DNA of 64,000 nt, taken from Halostreptopolyspora alba (GTDB lineage: Bacteria; Actinomycetota; Actinomycetes; Streptosporangiales; Streptosporangiaceae). Within the stretch, counting starts at the first letter, position 1. Each line of letters begins with the position of its first letter. The stretch lies in NCBI GenBank assembly GCA_003725585.1, contig RJMB01000010.1:107234-171233 (forward strand). The letters are read 5' to 3'. The translations under genes and the position numbers were made by a program. Below the pieces are notes generated by a model. That model had not been told where the DNA came from. It made no database searches and was given only the letters and a program-made list of their open reading frames with translations. Below, one piece after another: positions 1-8,747 of the stretch.

Positions 1-2550
1 GTGGCACGTGGCAAACTCCGGATCTACCTGGGAGCCGCTCCGGGGGTGGGCAAGACCTACAACGCCCTGAGCGAGGCACAGCGGCGCCACAGTCGCGGAA
101 CGGACATCGTCGTCGGCTTCGTCGAGGTCCACGGTCGGCGGCTGGTCGCCGAGCTCCTCGACGGCCTGGAGGTACTGCCGCGTCTCCTCCCCCACAACGG
201 GAGCGCGACCTCCGCCGAGCTCGACGTCGACGCCGTCCTCGCGCGGCGCCCGCAGGTGGCGGTGGTCGACGAGCTGGCCCACACCAACACCCCCGGCTCG
301 CGCAACCCGAAGCGCTGGCAGGACATCGACGAACTGCTCGACGCCGGGATCGACGTCATCTCCACGCTGAACATCGAACACCTGGAGTCCCTCAACGACG
401 TCGTCGAGCAGATCACCGGGGTCCGGCAACGACAGACGATCCCCGACGAGGTCGTGCGCCGCGCCGACCAGATCGAGCTGTGCGACATGTCCCCGCACGC
501 GCTGCGCCGCCGCATGGCGCACGGCAACATCTACCCCGCCGAGAAGGTCGACGCCGCCCTGTCGAACTACTTCCGCGAGGGCAACCTCACCGCACTGCGG
601 GAGCTGGCGCTGCTGTGGGTCGCCGACCGCGTGGACGAGGGGTTGAGCCGCTACCGGGGCGAGCACAAGATCCGGCAGACCTGGGAGGCTCGCGAACGCA
701 TCGTTGTCGCCCTGACCGGTGGCCCCGAGGGCGAGACGCTGATCCGGCGGGCCGCGCGTATCGCCGCCCGCGCGCGCGGCGGGCAGCCGCAGCCCAGCCA
801 CCTGATGGCGGTGCACGTCGTCTCCAGCAACCGCCCAACCCGTCCCCGACCCAGTGTCATAGCGCGGCAGAAGCAGCTCCTGGCCCAGCTCGGCGGCACC
901 TACCACCAGGTGATCGGTGACGACGTGCCCTCGGCCCTGCTGGAGTTCGCGCGTGGGGCCAACGCCACCCAGATCGTCCTGGGCACGTCCCGCCGGCGGA
1001 GCTGGCAGTACGTGTTCGGCCCCGGTGTCGGAACGATCGTGGCCCGCGAATCGGGCGACATCGACGTGCACATCGTCACCCACGAGGAGGCGGGTCGCGG
1101 CCGCGGCCTGCTGCCGCCCCTGGCCAGAGGCGGCGGGCTCGGCCGGATGCGGCGGGCCTGGGGGTGGCTACTGGGGGTGCTGCTCCCTCCGCTGTTGACC
1201 GCCGTGTTGCACCTGCCCGCGCTCGAACCGTTCGACCGCACCACCGAGTTCCTGCTGTTCCTTCCGCTGACGGTGGTGGTCGCGCTCGTCGGCGGGCTGT
1301 GGCCCGCGGTCGTCTCCGCGGTGATGGGCAGCCTGCTGCTGAACGTCCTGTTCACAGAGCCGGTGTACCGGCTGACCATCGACCGGGTGGACAACTTCAT
1401 CGCCCTCATGGTGTTCGTCGTGGTGGGGGTGCTCGTGGCGATCGTCGTCGGTCTGGCGAACCGCCGATCGCTCCAGGCCGCCCGCGCGCGGGCCGAGGCC
1501 AGCACCCTGAGCCTGCTCGCCGGCAGCGTGCTCAGCGGAAACGAGCCGTTGCCGTCACTGCTACAGCGGATCCGGGAGAACTTCGGGCAGCGCTCGGTGG
1601 CCCTCATCGAGCAGCAGGACGACGCGCGCTGGCGGCTGGTCGACCACATCGGCCCCGCACCGTGCCGCTCTCCCGACGACGCCGACGCGCTGGTGTCGGT
1701 CAGCGACACGCTCGCGCTGGCACTGCGCGGGCGGGTACTGCCCGCCTCCGACCGTCGGGTGTTGAGCGTGTTCGCCACCCACATCGGCATCGCCCTGGAA
1801 CGGCAGCGGCTCACTCTCGACGCGGCCGAGGCCCGCCGGCAGGTGGCGGGCAACAAGATCCGCACGGCCCTACTCGCCGCGGTCTCCCACGACCTGCGCA
1901 CCCCCATCACATCGATCAAGGCCAGTGTCTCCAGTCTGCGCGCCACCGACATCGAGCTGGACGAGGCCGACCGGCGCGAACTGCTGGCCAACATCGAGGA
2001 CGCGAGCGACCGGTTGAACGACCTCGTCGGCAACCTGCTGGACATGAGCCGGCTACAGACCGACACCGTCCGGCCCAACTTCAAGTCCGTGGGCCTGGAG
2101 GAGGTGGTTCCGGCGACGCTCATCGGCATGCAGGAGAACAACGTGATCGTGGACGTCCCCGACAACCTGCCCCGCGTTCGGGTCGACACCGGTCTGCTGG
2201 AGCGGGCCGTGGCCAACGTGGTGCAGAACGCCACCAGGCACAATCGGGACACCTTCGGCCCGGTGCGCGTGGCGGCGAGCGCGCTCGGTGACACCGTGGA
2301 GCTGCGGGTGGCCGACCACGGGCCCGGCGCCTCCGACGAGGCCAAGGACCGCATGTTCGAGGCGTTCCAGCGGCTCGGCGACACCCCCCGCGGAACCGGG
2401 ATCGGTCTGGGGCTGGCGGTGGCGCGGGGGTTCACCGAGGCGATGGAGGGGACCCTGGTCGCGGAGGACACGCCGGGAGGTGGGTTGACCATGGTGTTCA
2501 CGCTGCGGAGCGTGGGGAGCGACCACACCGCGCGGGTCGGGGGAAAATGA
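1..2550 (+). CDS. kdpD: KdpD osmosensitive K+ channel sensor histidine kinase
   Basis: Membrane sensor kinase that controls the high-affinity KdpFABC potassium pump by phosphorylating KdpE. The N-terminal KdpD domain has a Walker-type loop (GAAPGVGKT, about residues 11-19). A universal-stress-like domain lies at about 230-350, four hydrophobic segments at about 385-490, the phospho-acceptor H-box (VSHDLRTP, His about 630), an N box (QNATRH, about 742) and glycine-rich ATP loops (DHGPG about 773, GIGLGLAV about 800). The length of 849 residues is normal for the family. The GTG start lies at the first base of the window, so an upstream start cannot be excluded, although the N-terminus matches typical KdpD starts. 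It overlaps kdpE by 4 nt, which suggests translational coupling. The kdpFABC genes are not visible and may lie upstream. Confidence 0.95.
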   Translation: MARGKLRIYLGAAPGVGKTYNALSEAQRRHSRGTDIVVGFVEVHGRRLVAELLDGLEVLPRLLPHNGSATSAELDVDAVLARRPQVAVVDELAHTNTPGSRNPKRWQDIDELLDAGIDVISTLNIEHLESLNDVVEQITGVRQRQTIPDEVVRRADQIELCDMSPHALRRRMAHGNIYPAEKVDAALSNYFREGNLTALRELALLWVADRVDEGLSRYRGEHKIRQTWEARERIVVALTGGPEGETLIRRAARIAARARGGQPQPSHLMAVHVVSSNRPTRPRPSVIARQKQLLAQLGGTYHQVIGDDVPSALLEFARGANATQIVLGTSRRRSWQYVFGPGVGTIVARESGDIDVHIVTHEEAGRGRGLLPPLARGGGLGRMRRAWGWLLGVLLPPLLTAVLHLPALEPFDRTTEFLLFLPLTVVVALVGGLWPAVVSAVMGSLLLNVLFTEPVYRLTIDRVDNFIALMVFVVVGVLVAIVVGLANRRSLQAARARAEASTLSLLAGSVLSGNEPLPSLLQRIRENFGQRSVALIEQQDDARWRLVDHIGPAPCRSPDDADALVSVSDTLALALRGRVLPASDRRVLSVFATHIGIALERQRLTLDAAEARRQVAGNKIRTALLAAVSHDLRTPITSIKASVSSLRATDIELDEADRRELLANIEDASDRLNDLVGNLLDMSRLQTDTVRPNFKSVGLEEVVPATLIGMQENNVIVDVPDNLPRVRVDTGLLERAVANVVQNATRHNRDTFGPVRVAASALGDTVELRVADHGPGASDEAKDRMFEAFQRLGDTPRGTGIGLGLAVARGFTEAMEGTLVAEDTPGGGLTMVFTLRSVGSDHTARVGGK

Positions 2551-3227
2551 TGCGGGTTCTGGTCGTGGACGACGACGCCCAGATCATCAGCGCCATGCGG
2601 ATCAACCTGAAGGCACGCGGGTACGAGGTGGACACCTGCGCCGACGGCGGGGCCGCGCTGCGCATCGCGGCGCAGCAGCCGCCCGACCTGGTACTTCTGG
2701 ACCTGGGGCTGCCCGACATGGAGGGCATGGACGTCATCGAACGACTGCGCTGCTGGACCTCGGTCCCCGTGATCGTGCTCTCGGCCCGCCACTCGGCCAG
2801 CGAGAAGGTCCGCTCACTCGACGCGGGCGCCGACGACTACGTGACCAAACCGTTCGGCGTCGACGAGCTGCTGGCGCGGATGCGGGCGGCGCAACGCCGG
2901 TCGGTGCGCACCGAGGAGGCCCCGGTGGTGCGCACTCCCGCGTTCACCGTGGACCTGGGCGCCAAACGGGTGCTGCGCGACGAGAGGGAGGTCCGACTCA
3001 CCCCGACCGAGTGGCACATCCTGGAGATCCTGGCACGCAACGCTGGGCGCCTGGTCAGCCAGCGACAGCTGCTGCACGACGTGTGGGGGGCGGTCTACCA
3101 CAGCGAGACCAACTATCTGCGGGTGTACATGGCGCAGCTGCGCCGCAAGCTGGAGCCCGACCCGGCCCACCCGCGTCACCTCATCACCGAGGCGGGCATG
3201 GGCTACCGCTTCGAGCGGGACGGGTGA
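2547..3227 (+). CDS. kdpE: KdpE response regulator (OmpR family)
   Basis: Cytoplasmic transcription regulator partnered with KdpD. The receiver domain at residues 1-120 has the acidic pocket D8-D10, phospho-acceptor D52 (in LVLLDLGLPD) and the conserved K101 (TKPF). A winged-helix DNA-binding domain covers about 130-226 (HDVWG, then LRVYMAQLRRKLEPDP). The family would predict activation of kdpFABC under low potassium or osmotic stress. Start: ATG at 2547 overlaps the kdpD stop; a second ATG follows immediately, so the true start could be one codon later. Confidence 0.95.
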   Translation: MMRVLVVDDDAQIISAMRINLKARGYEVDTCADGGAALRIAAQQPPDLVLLDLGLPDMEGMDVIERLRCWTSVPVIVLSARHSASEKVRSLDAGADDYVTKPFGVDELLARMRAAQRRSVRTEEAPVVRTPAFTVDLGAKRVLRDEREVRLTPTEWHILEILARNAGRLVSQRQLLHDVWGAVYHSETNYLRVYMAQLRRKLEPDPAHPRHLITEAGMGYRFERDG

Positions 3228-3324
3228 CGGGTAAGCCCGATGGCCTCGACCGATGGTCCCCGGGTACCGGGACAGTGCCACCACCCCGTCCAGCTGATCG
3301 GGGGCCGGGATGGCGGCGCGTGAC

Positions 3325-4245
3325 TCAGCAGGCCGAGAGCTCCATGAGCATCGCGAAGGGCTCCTCCCGCTCGCGGCCGCGTTCGACCTCGGTGATCGCG
3401 TACATCGGGGCGCAGGCCCGCGCCCAGGCGATCACACGCGACTGGGGGATGCCGAGCGCGGCGGCCAGGGTCGCGGCGCGACGCTCCACCTCCGCGACCG
3501 ATGTCGCCTTCCACAGCACCCAGTCGGGGGTGTCAGCGGCGGCGTCTCCGATGCAGGCCCGGGGATCGACAGCCACCAGCCCTCGCTCCGGACCTCCGTC
3601 GAGGACGTTGCCGGGGTGCAGGTCGGCGTGCAGCATCACGCCCTCGTCGTTCGCCTCGGCCAGTGCCCGCACGCGGGCGTGACCGTGGTGCAGGTAGGCG
3701 GCCGGCACCAGTTCGGCCACCGGAGCCACCGCCCGCCGGTACCCGAACTGGTCGAACAGAAAGTTCATCCGTGAGGACAGGGGGCGCAGCTCACGCCACA
3801 CCTCGGGTGGGACGTGAACGGCGTGCAGGTCGGTGATGAGAGAGCCGATCACCTCCATGGGGGGCACCTCCCCCTGCAACGCCACGGTGCGCCCGGTGCC
3901 GATGGCCTCCAGCAGCACCGCCCCGCGTCCGGCGTCGACCTCCCACACCTCGGGGACGCGTCCGCTGGTCTCCCAGAGCCGCAGCACCCGCGCCTCCTCG
4001 GTACCCAGCCCTGGGTCGGGCGAGACCTTGAGAATGCCGGCGGAGCCGTCGATCGTCGTGCAGTGCAGCACCACGGATGTTCTGCCGTGCGGTGCCGGTC
4101 CCTCGATCGAGAGCTTCCACTCGGCCGCGAGCTCCTCGACCAGTGTGGGGAGCCGGGCCAGCCAGTTGTCCGCCCCGGTCCCGAACCTACGCAGCAGCCT
4201 CTGTCGCTGTTTGCTGTCGACCAACTGCGTTGTGCTGTCACTCAT
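3325..4245 (-). CDS. APH(6)/hydroxyurea phosphotransferase-type aminoglycoside phosphotransferase family protein
   Basis: Protein-kinase-fold small-molecule phosphotransferase of 306 residues. Visible hallmarks are the candidate nucleotide-binding lysine K73 (ILKVSPDP), the catalytic loop HADLHPGN (206-213, catalytic Asp208) and the metal-binding region VDPRACIGDAAADTPDW (about 226-242). These fit the streptomycin 6-kinase/hydroxyurea phosphotransferase family (PF04655). Such proteins are common in actinomycete chromosomes and most have no proven resistance role, so the substrate is unknown. It is convergent with kdpE, 97 bp away. An adenylyltransferase-like gene lies 2 kb further on. Confidence 0.88.
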   Translation of the reverse strand: MSDSTTQLVDSKQRQRLLRRFGTGADNWLARLPTLVEELAAEWKLSIEGPAPHGRTSVVLHCTTIDGSAGILKVSPDPGLGTEEARVLRLWETSGRVPEVWEVDAGRGAVLLEAIGTGRTVALQGEVPPMEVIGSLITDLHAVHVPPEVWRELRPLSSRMNFLFDQFGYRRAVAPVAELVPAAYLHHGHARVRALAEANDEGVMLHADLHPGNVLDGGPERGLVAVDPRACIGDAAADTPDWVLWKATSVAEVERRAATLAAALGIPQSRVIAWARACAPMYAITEVERGREREEPFAMLMELSAC

Positions 4246-4603
4246 TCGACCACCTTATGTGTCCCGCGCGCCCCGCCGTTGTGTCGCCTCCTTGCTCGCC
4301 ACCGCGAGGACCCCGACCCGCGACGCCCCGTCGCGCGGGAGCGATGTTTCGTCGCCCGTGCCGCCGCGCCGTCCAACCGGCCCGGACTCGGGTGCCGGCC
4401 GCCCCCCGTCGGCCGACGGCACCGTCCCGCCAGCGAGGTGTTACCCACCTCCTACCCCTGAGAGGCCGGGTTCCATGCGCATGGGGGGTAGTCGGCTTGT
4501 TTCGTGTTCGGAGTAGTGGGTACCGAGACGTCGTCAGTCACCGGGTCACGGGCGAAGCGGGTCACGGGAGCTCCGCCACGACCGGCCGGGGTGGTCCCCG
4601 CCC
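4246..4603. other. Intergenic region upstream of the phosphotransferase gene
   Basis: 358 bp between two minus-strand genes. Reading frames here are arginine- and proline-rich with no family resemblance. I see no convincing gene or hairpin with a T-tract. It presumably holds the promoter of the phosphotransferase gene. Confidence 0.5.
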
Positions 4604-5284
4604 TCAGGCGGCGAGCCGTGCCTTGGCCGCGCGGTGCTGGGCGAGCAGCGTGTCCACGACGAGCTCACAGGGCCACAGGGGAGGTGTGACCGAGGTGGCA
4701 CCCAGCTCGCGCAACCGCTCGACCTCGGCCCCGCCCACCAGACGCCAGGTCGCCACGAAGACCCGGGCTCCCTGGGTGTCACGCAGCCGGTCCACGGCGT
4801 CCGCCACCGTCGGGGCCCAGCCGTTGATGTAGCCGACCTGCACGGGTGATCGCAGCCGACGGCTCAGTATGCGGGCGACATCGGTCACCTCCTGTCGCTC
4901 CTCCTGGTCATTGGCTCCGTCGGCGGCCAGCACAACGCCGTCGCCGCGGGTCCACCCGGCGTCGTGCAGCCTCGTCGCCATCTCGGCCACGATCGAGGGC
5001 ACGGCGCCGAGTGGCGGGGTCGGGCAGGCGTCGACCCGACCGTCCAGGTCGAGCCCGGCGAACACCTCGGCGCTGGCGAGGTCACCTCCGGCCACGAAGG
5101 CGGGTACCACGGCGATGGGCCCCTCGACGGCCCGCACCGTGTCGTTCACCCGCGAAGTGGGTCCGAACGCGGGTACCACAGGGGCCTCTCCCCGGCCCTC
5201 GACCGCCTCGGCGAGATCGCGAAGTGCCTCCCTGCGATGCGCATCACACGAATCATCGGCAACCAGCACCATCGTCGGGACCAT
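4604..5284 (-). CDS. CbiX/sirohydrochlorin chelatase-like protein lacking the usual histidines
   Basis: A 226-residue protein with the two-repeat architecture of actinobacterial CbiX-type chelatases. The N-terminal repeat begins MVLVADDSCDA and the second repeat begins VVLAADGANDQ. In active family members the first motif reads approximately HGSRD, with a metal-binding His; here it is DDSCD. The second expected His (in PLGxHP) is also absent (PLGAVPS, about residue 95). It may therefore have a non-chelatase role or a different metal site. The ATG at 5284 is preceded by a strong ribosome-binding site (GGGAGAGGG); an in-frame start at 5353 adds only basic residues and is unlikely. Confidence 0.78.
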   Translation of the reverse strand: MVPTMVLVADDSCDAHRREALRDLAEAVEGRGEAPVVPAFGPTSRVNDTVRAVEGPIAVVPAFVAGGDLASAEVFAGLDLDGRVDACPTPPLGAVPSIVAEMATRLHDAGWTRGDGVVLAADGANDQEERQEVTDVARILSRRLRSPVQVGYINGWAPTVADAVDRLRDTQGARVFVATWRLVGGAEVERLRELGATSVTPPLWPCELVVDTLLAQHRAAKARLAA

Positions 5285-6096
5285 ATCCCTCTCCCTTTTT
5301 TCACCTCGATAACGCCGGCCAGTGAACCTGATCCTACGAACCGGCGATTTCACTCACATGACCACGTGTTACGCATCCGAAAACCGCACTGCACCAGAAG
5401 GATGCCATTCGTCCTCTCCGGGGGAGGATGATGGCTCGGCACCCGCCCAACGGTTCCGTCGGCCGGATTTCCAGCCCTTTCGCGGGCCACACCCGGCCAG
5501 GGGGCCGCGAAGGAGCGAACGGGCGGGATGAACGCCGGCGGCGACGAAACAGCGCCGCCCCGCGGAAAGCGTTCCACCGTCTCACCTCCTACCGCGGCCC
5601 GTGTCGTACGCCACGCCAACCGGTCCGGAGACGCGCGCACCACCTCGGGGAACGCAATTCCCACTCTAGAGAAGTCGGGCTTCGGGGGTCGGGGAATGGA
5701 CACGTGGCAAACCTTCAAGGAATAAGAAAAATACCCGATACCGCCATTGCCACAAACTCTGGGGGTGGAATCCGGATTATGAAACGAACAATGCTCGTGC
5801 ATCTGCACCACCGTTGCCGACCCACCGCGTTACCGCCGGCGCCCGGATCGTGGTCGCGACGTGCCCCAAGTGGACCCAGCGTGAGTTCTTGCCATGGGCC
5901 GCGGCGTCACTCAGACTCGAAGGTAGGGAGCTATGCGCTCGCAGAGCGCAGCGAAGGCGAGGCGAGACCGGTCAGGCTTCGTGTCCGGTCCTCCGGGGAC
6001 CCGTCCGGCCCACGCGCCCCCGGATTCGGCTGCGTCGAGTAAGCTCAGGATTCAGCCCCTCCACAGGATCAGTAACTGGATCAGACTGGAGACTCA
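5285..6096. other. Long divergent intergenic region with an A+T-rich core
   Basis: 812 bp between the chelatase-like gene (leftward) and the nucleotidyltransferase gene (rightward). The part at 5701-5760 falls to 26 G+C of 60, far below the surrounding coding DNA. It contains a 10-bp palindrome (AATCCGGATT, about 5769-5778), GTGCATCTGCAC (about 5797-5808) and a perfect 7-bp hairpin at 5934-5950. Short reading frames exist (65 codons at 5528-5725 on plus, 153 codons at 5350-5811 on minus) but show no family resemblance and no good codon bias, so I do not call them. It should hold promoters for both flanking genes. Confidence 0.5.
5934..5950. other. Perfect short hairpin in the leader of the nucleotidyltransferase gene
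   Basis: TGCGCTC-GCA-GAGCGCA: seven base pairs with a three-base loop, 146 bp upstream of the start codon at 6097. No T-tract follows, so it is not an obvious intrinsic terminator. It could be a protein-binding dyad or a leader structure; function unknown. Confidence 0.4.
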
Positions 6097-6906
6097 ATGG
6101 CGCTACATCCACGCGTGCAGGCCTTGGCCGAGGTGTTTCTGCGCAACGTGGACACCGAGGCTCCCGGCCTGGTAGAGGGGTTGTACCTCACGGGATCGGT
6201 CGCTCTGGGCGATTTCCACCCGCACGCGAGTGACGTCGACTTCGTGGTCATCACCGCGCGACGCCCCACCGACACCGACAGCGAGTCGCTGCGGCGGGCC
6301 CACGCCCGCACCCGGGCGCTCCTCCCCCGTCCGCAGTTCAACGGTGTCCACCTCGTCTGGGACGACCTCACCAACGACCCCATGTCGTGCGGTCCGGTCG
6401 CCTCCGTACTCGGAGGGCGTTTCCGCAACCGCGCCAGTGCCGACGTCAACCCCGTCACCTGGCACGTGCTCGCCGAACGGGGTATCGCCATCCGCGGCCC
6501 ACTGCCGGTCGAGCTGGACGTCTGGGACGAGCCCGAGAGCCTGCGCGCGTGGTCCCTGGGCAACCTCGACCAACAGTGGCGCCGGTGGCGCGCCAGGGCC
6601 GGGTGGCTGGTGACACCGCGTGGTCTGGCCGCTTTGGGCTCGCTCGTGCCCTCATGGAGCGTGCTCAGCGTCAGCCGGCTGCACTTCACCCTGCGCACCG
6701 GCGAGATCACCTCGAAGTCGGGGGCCGGGCGTTACGCGTTGCACGCGTTTCCCGACCGCTGGCAGCGCATCGTCAACGAGTGCCTACGGGTACGCCGCAA
6801 CACCACCGTGCCCTCGCTGTACGAGAACGCGCTCGCCCGCCGCCGTGCCGCGCTCGACTACATCGAGATGGTGCTCGACGACGCCCTCACCCCGCGCACG
6901 GCCTGA
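6097..6906 (+). CDS. ANT(3'')/AadA-like nucleotidyltransferase domain protein
   Basis: 269-residue protein with a polymerase-beta-type nucleotidyltransferase core. The motif G33-S34 followed by D46 and D48 (TGSVALGDF then SDVDFVV) matches the Gly-Ser-x-Asp-x-Asp signature of aminoglycoside adenylyltransferases. The remainder is helical and resembles the C-terminal DUF4111 domain of AadA-type enzymes. The natural substrate is unknown. ATG at 6097 has GGAG six bases upstream. It is followed after 35 bp by the deformylase gene on the same strand. Confidence 0.82.
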   Translation: MALHPRVQALAEVFLRNVDTEAPGLVEGLYLTGSVALGDFHPHASDVDFVVITARRPTDTDSESLRRAHARTRALLPRPQFNGVHLVWDDLTNDPMSCGPVASVLGGRFRNRASADVNPVTWHVLAERGIAIRGPLPVELDVWDEPESLRAWSLGNLDQQWRRWRARAGWLVTPRGLAALGSLVPSWSVLSVSRLHFTLRTGEITSKSGAGRYALHAFPDRWQRIVNECLRVRRNTTVPSLYENALARRRAALDYIEMVLDDALTPRTA

Positions 6907-6941
6907 CACGGGCCGCACAGTGCCCGGCTAACCTGGACGGC

Positions 6942-7496
6942 ATGACGAAGCGTTCCATCGTCCTCTTCGGCGACCCGGTCCTCGTGACCGCGACCACACC
7001 CGTTACCACGTTCGACGCCCACACCGAGGCGTTGGTGCGCGACCTGCTCGACACCGTCGACGAGCCCGAGCACGCCGGCGTGGCCGCTCCGCAGATCGGG
7101 GTGGGCCTCAGCGCGTTCAGCTACAACGTCGAGGGAGAGATCGGCTACGTCATCAACCCCGAGATCGTGGAGCTCTCCGAGGAGGTACAGGACAGCGGGG
7201 AGGGCTGCCTGTCGGTACCGGGGCTGTGGTACCCCACGACGCGGGCGCAACACGCGGTCGTCCGCGGGGTCGACCGTCGCAACGAGCCGATCACGGTGCG
7301 TGGCTCCGGGTTGATGGCCCGCTGCTTGCAGCATGAGACGGATCACCTCGACGGCGTGCTCTATCTCGACCGGCTCGACCGTGAGAACCGTCGCGCGGCG
7401 ATGCGTGAAGTCCGGCGTTCCAGCTGGTTCCTGCCGGATTCGCGGCCCGAGCCCGAAACGGCCAAGCTCCCGAGCGCCTTTGGCGGATTGTCGTAA
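6942..7496 (+). CDS. def: Peptide deformylase
   Basis: Metalloenzyme that removes the N-formyl group from nascent proteins. All three signature motifs are present: GVAAPQIG (46-53), EGCLSVPG (87-94, metal ligand Cys89) and HETDH (131-135, two His ligands and the catalytic Glu). The 184 residues are typical of actinobacterial deformylases. The ATG at 6942 lacks a strong Shine-Dalgarno. An upstream extension in the same frame would run through the preceding gene and is rejected. Confidence 0.95.
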   Translation: MTKRSIVLFGDPVLVTATTPVTTFDAHTEALVRDLLDTVDEPEHAGVAAPQIGVGLSAFSYNVEGEIGYVINPEIVELSEEVQDSGEGCLSVPGLWYPTTRAQHAVVRGVDRRNEPITVRGSGLMARCLQHETDHLDGVLYLDRLDRENRRAAMREVRRSSWFLPDSRPEPETAKLPSAFGGLS

Positions 7497-7690
7497 TTCG
7501 TCTCTATCACCCCGGTTCGCCCGTAGACTCCCTAGGCATATCCCTCACGATCTCGTATCGTCTGCCGAAGCATCTCGTGGCCCACGGGACCCGAGCGCCC
7601 CTCGAGCCCCCTCGCTCGACACCGGGTCCCGATCGCCCTCCCCCTCAACGACGGGCGAGGCCACAGGCCCGTCCACGGAGCGAGTCAGAA

Positions 7691-8668
7691 GTGAACGCAA
7701 CAGAAGGACCTTCGCGCGGCCGCGCGACCACCCGAGCCCCCCTCATCGCCGGGCTGGTCGCGGCGGTCTCCCTCCTCACCTGCGCTCCGGCGGCCCACGC
7801 CGAGCCGGAGGAAGAGGAGGTCGACATCGAGGAGTTGAACGACCGCGCCGACGCCCTGGAGGAGGAGTACGAGGGAGAGCTTCCGCAGTACAACTCCGCC
7901 AAGGACGCCGTGGAGACAGCCCAGGAGAAGCTGGACGACGTCGAGGAGCGGCTCGAGGCCGCCGAGGAGGACGCCTCCCGGGTCGCGGCCGCCCAGTACA
8001 AGGGCACCGGCCTCGATCCCACGATCGAGGTCGCCATGAGCAGCTCACCCGACGAAACGCTCGACAACGCCGCCATGGCCGGGCGCGTTTCGGAGGCCAA
8101 CGGTGAGCGCGTCGTCAACCTCACCGAGCTCCGGGAGGCGCGCGCCGAGGCCGCCGACGAGGCCGAGGCCGAACTCACCGAAGCCAAGGAGCTCGTCGAC
8201 GACCTCGAGGCGCAGCGCGACGAGGTGCTCGACAAGATCGAGAAGTACGAGGAGGAACAAGTCCCCGAGACCTCGGGCAACGGCACCGTGCCGGAGTCGG
8301 CCAAGGGCTGGGGATTCGACGGCGCGACCCCGCGCATGGCCGCGATTCGCGACGAGATCATCCAGCAGTTCGGCGCCCCGTACCCGGTCGGCTGCGTGCG
8401 GCAGAGCTCCGACGACCACGGCGTCGGCAAGGCGTGCGACTTCATGATGAGCAGCAACGGTGCCAGCCCCTCGGCGGAGAACCAGCAGCTCGGCCAGCAG
8501 ATCGCCAACTACGCCCAGAACAACGCCGACCGGCTGGGCGTGAAGTACATCATCTGGGAGCAGCGGATCTGGGACAGCCGCAACCCGGGCGCCGGCTGGA
8601 AGCAGATGGAGGACCGGGGCAGCATCACCCAGAACCACTACGACCACGTGCACGTGTCGTCGTTCTAG
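7691..8668 (+). CDS. Secreted coiled-coil protein with C-terminal VanY/M15-like domain
   Basis: 325-residue exported protein. Starting at GTG 7691 gives a signal peptide (basic start, hydrophobic LIAGLVAAVSLLT, cleavage near AHA-EPEE, residue 37). Residues about 45-195 are a highly charged Glu-rich coiled coil. The C-terminal domain (about 210-325) has DDHGVGKACDFMM and NHYDHVHVSSF, resembling the ARB_07466-type domain related to D,D-carboxypeptidase folds, with His/Asp residues placed as metal ligands. A role in peptidoglycan remodelling is inferred. The frame extends upstream to 7577, but that would bury the signal peptide. A strong hairpin follows the stop. Confidence 0.82.
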   Translation: MNATEGPSRGRATTRAPLIAGLVAAVSLLTCAPAAHAEPEEEEVDIEELNDRADALEEEYEGELPQYNSAKDAVETAQEKLDDVEERLEAAEEDASRVAAAQYKGTGLDPTIEVAMSSSPDETLDNAAMAGRVSEANGERVVNLTELREARAEAADEAEAELTEAKELVDDLEAQRDEVLDKIEKYEEEQVPETSGNGTVPESAKGWGFDGATPRMAAIRDEIIQQFGAPYPVGCVRQSSDDHGVGKACDFMMSSNGASPSAENQQLGQQIANYAQNNADRLGVKYIIWEQRIWDSRNPGAGWKQMEDRGSITQNHYDHVHVSSF

Positions 8669-8678
8669 GTGCGGCGTT

Positions 8679-8710
8679 GGGGGCCGGAGCCACAACCGAC
8701 GCCGGCCCCC
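8679..8710. terminator. Bidirectional G+C-rich hairpin between convergent genes
   Basis: Perfect 9-bp stem, GGGGGCCGG (8679-8687) pairing with CCGGCCCCC (8702-8710), with a 14-base loop. It begins 11 bases after the stop of the coiled-coil protein gene and lies 38 bases from the stop of the convergent MFS gene. There is no U-tract, as is usual for many actinobacterial terminators. Confidence 0.65.
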
Positions 8711-8747
8711 GGTTCCCCGCGTGTCGGCGCGCACACCGCAACGGAGG

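Noticed and set aside
900..2792. 630-codon minus-strand reading frame opposite kdpD and kdpE
   Set aside because: It is the mirror of two well-supported genes in G+C-rich DNA and is rich in Ser, Arg and Thr with no family resemblance.
3256..3273. GTCCC...GGGAC hairpin between kdpE and the phosphotransferase gene
   Set aside because: Only five clear base pairs and no T-tract; too weak to list as a terminator.
5350..5811. 153-codon minus-strand frame in the long intergenic region
   Set aside because: No family resemblance, atypical codon use and no convincing ribosome-binding site; better explained as non-coding DNA.
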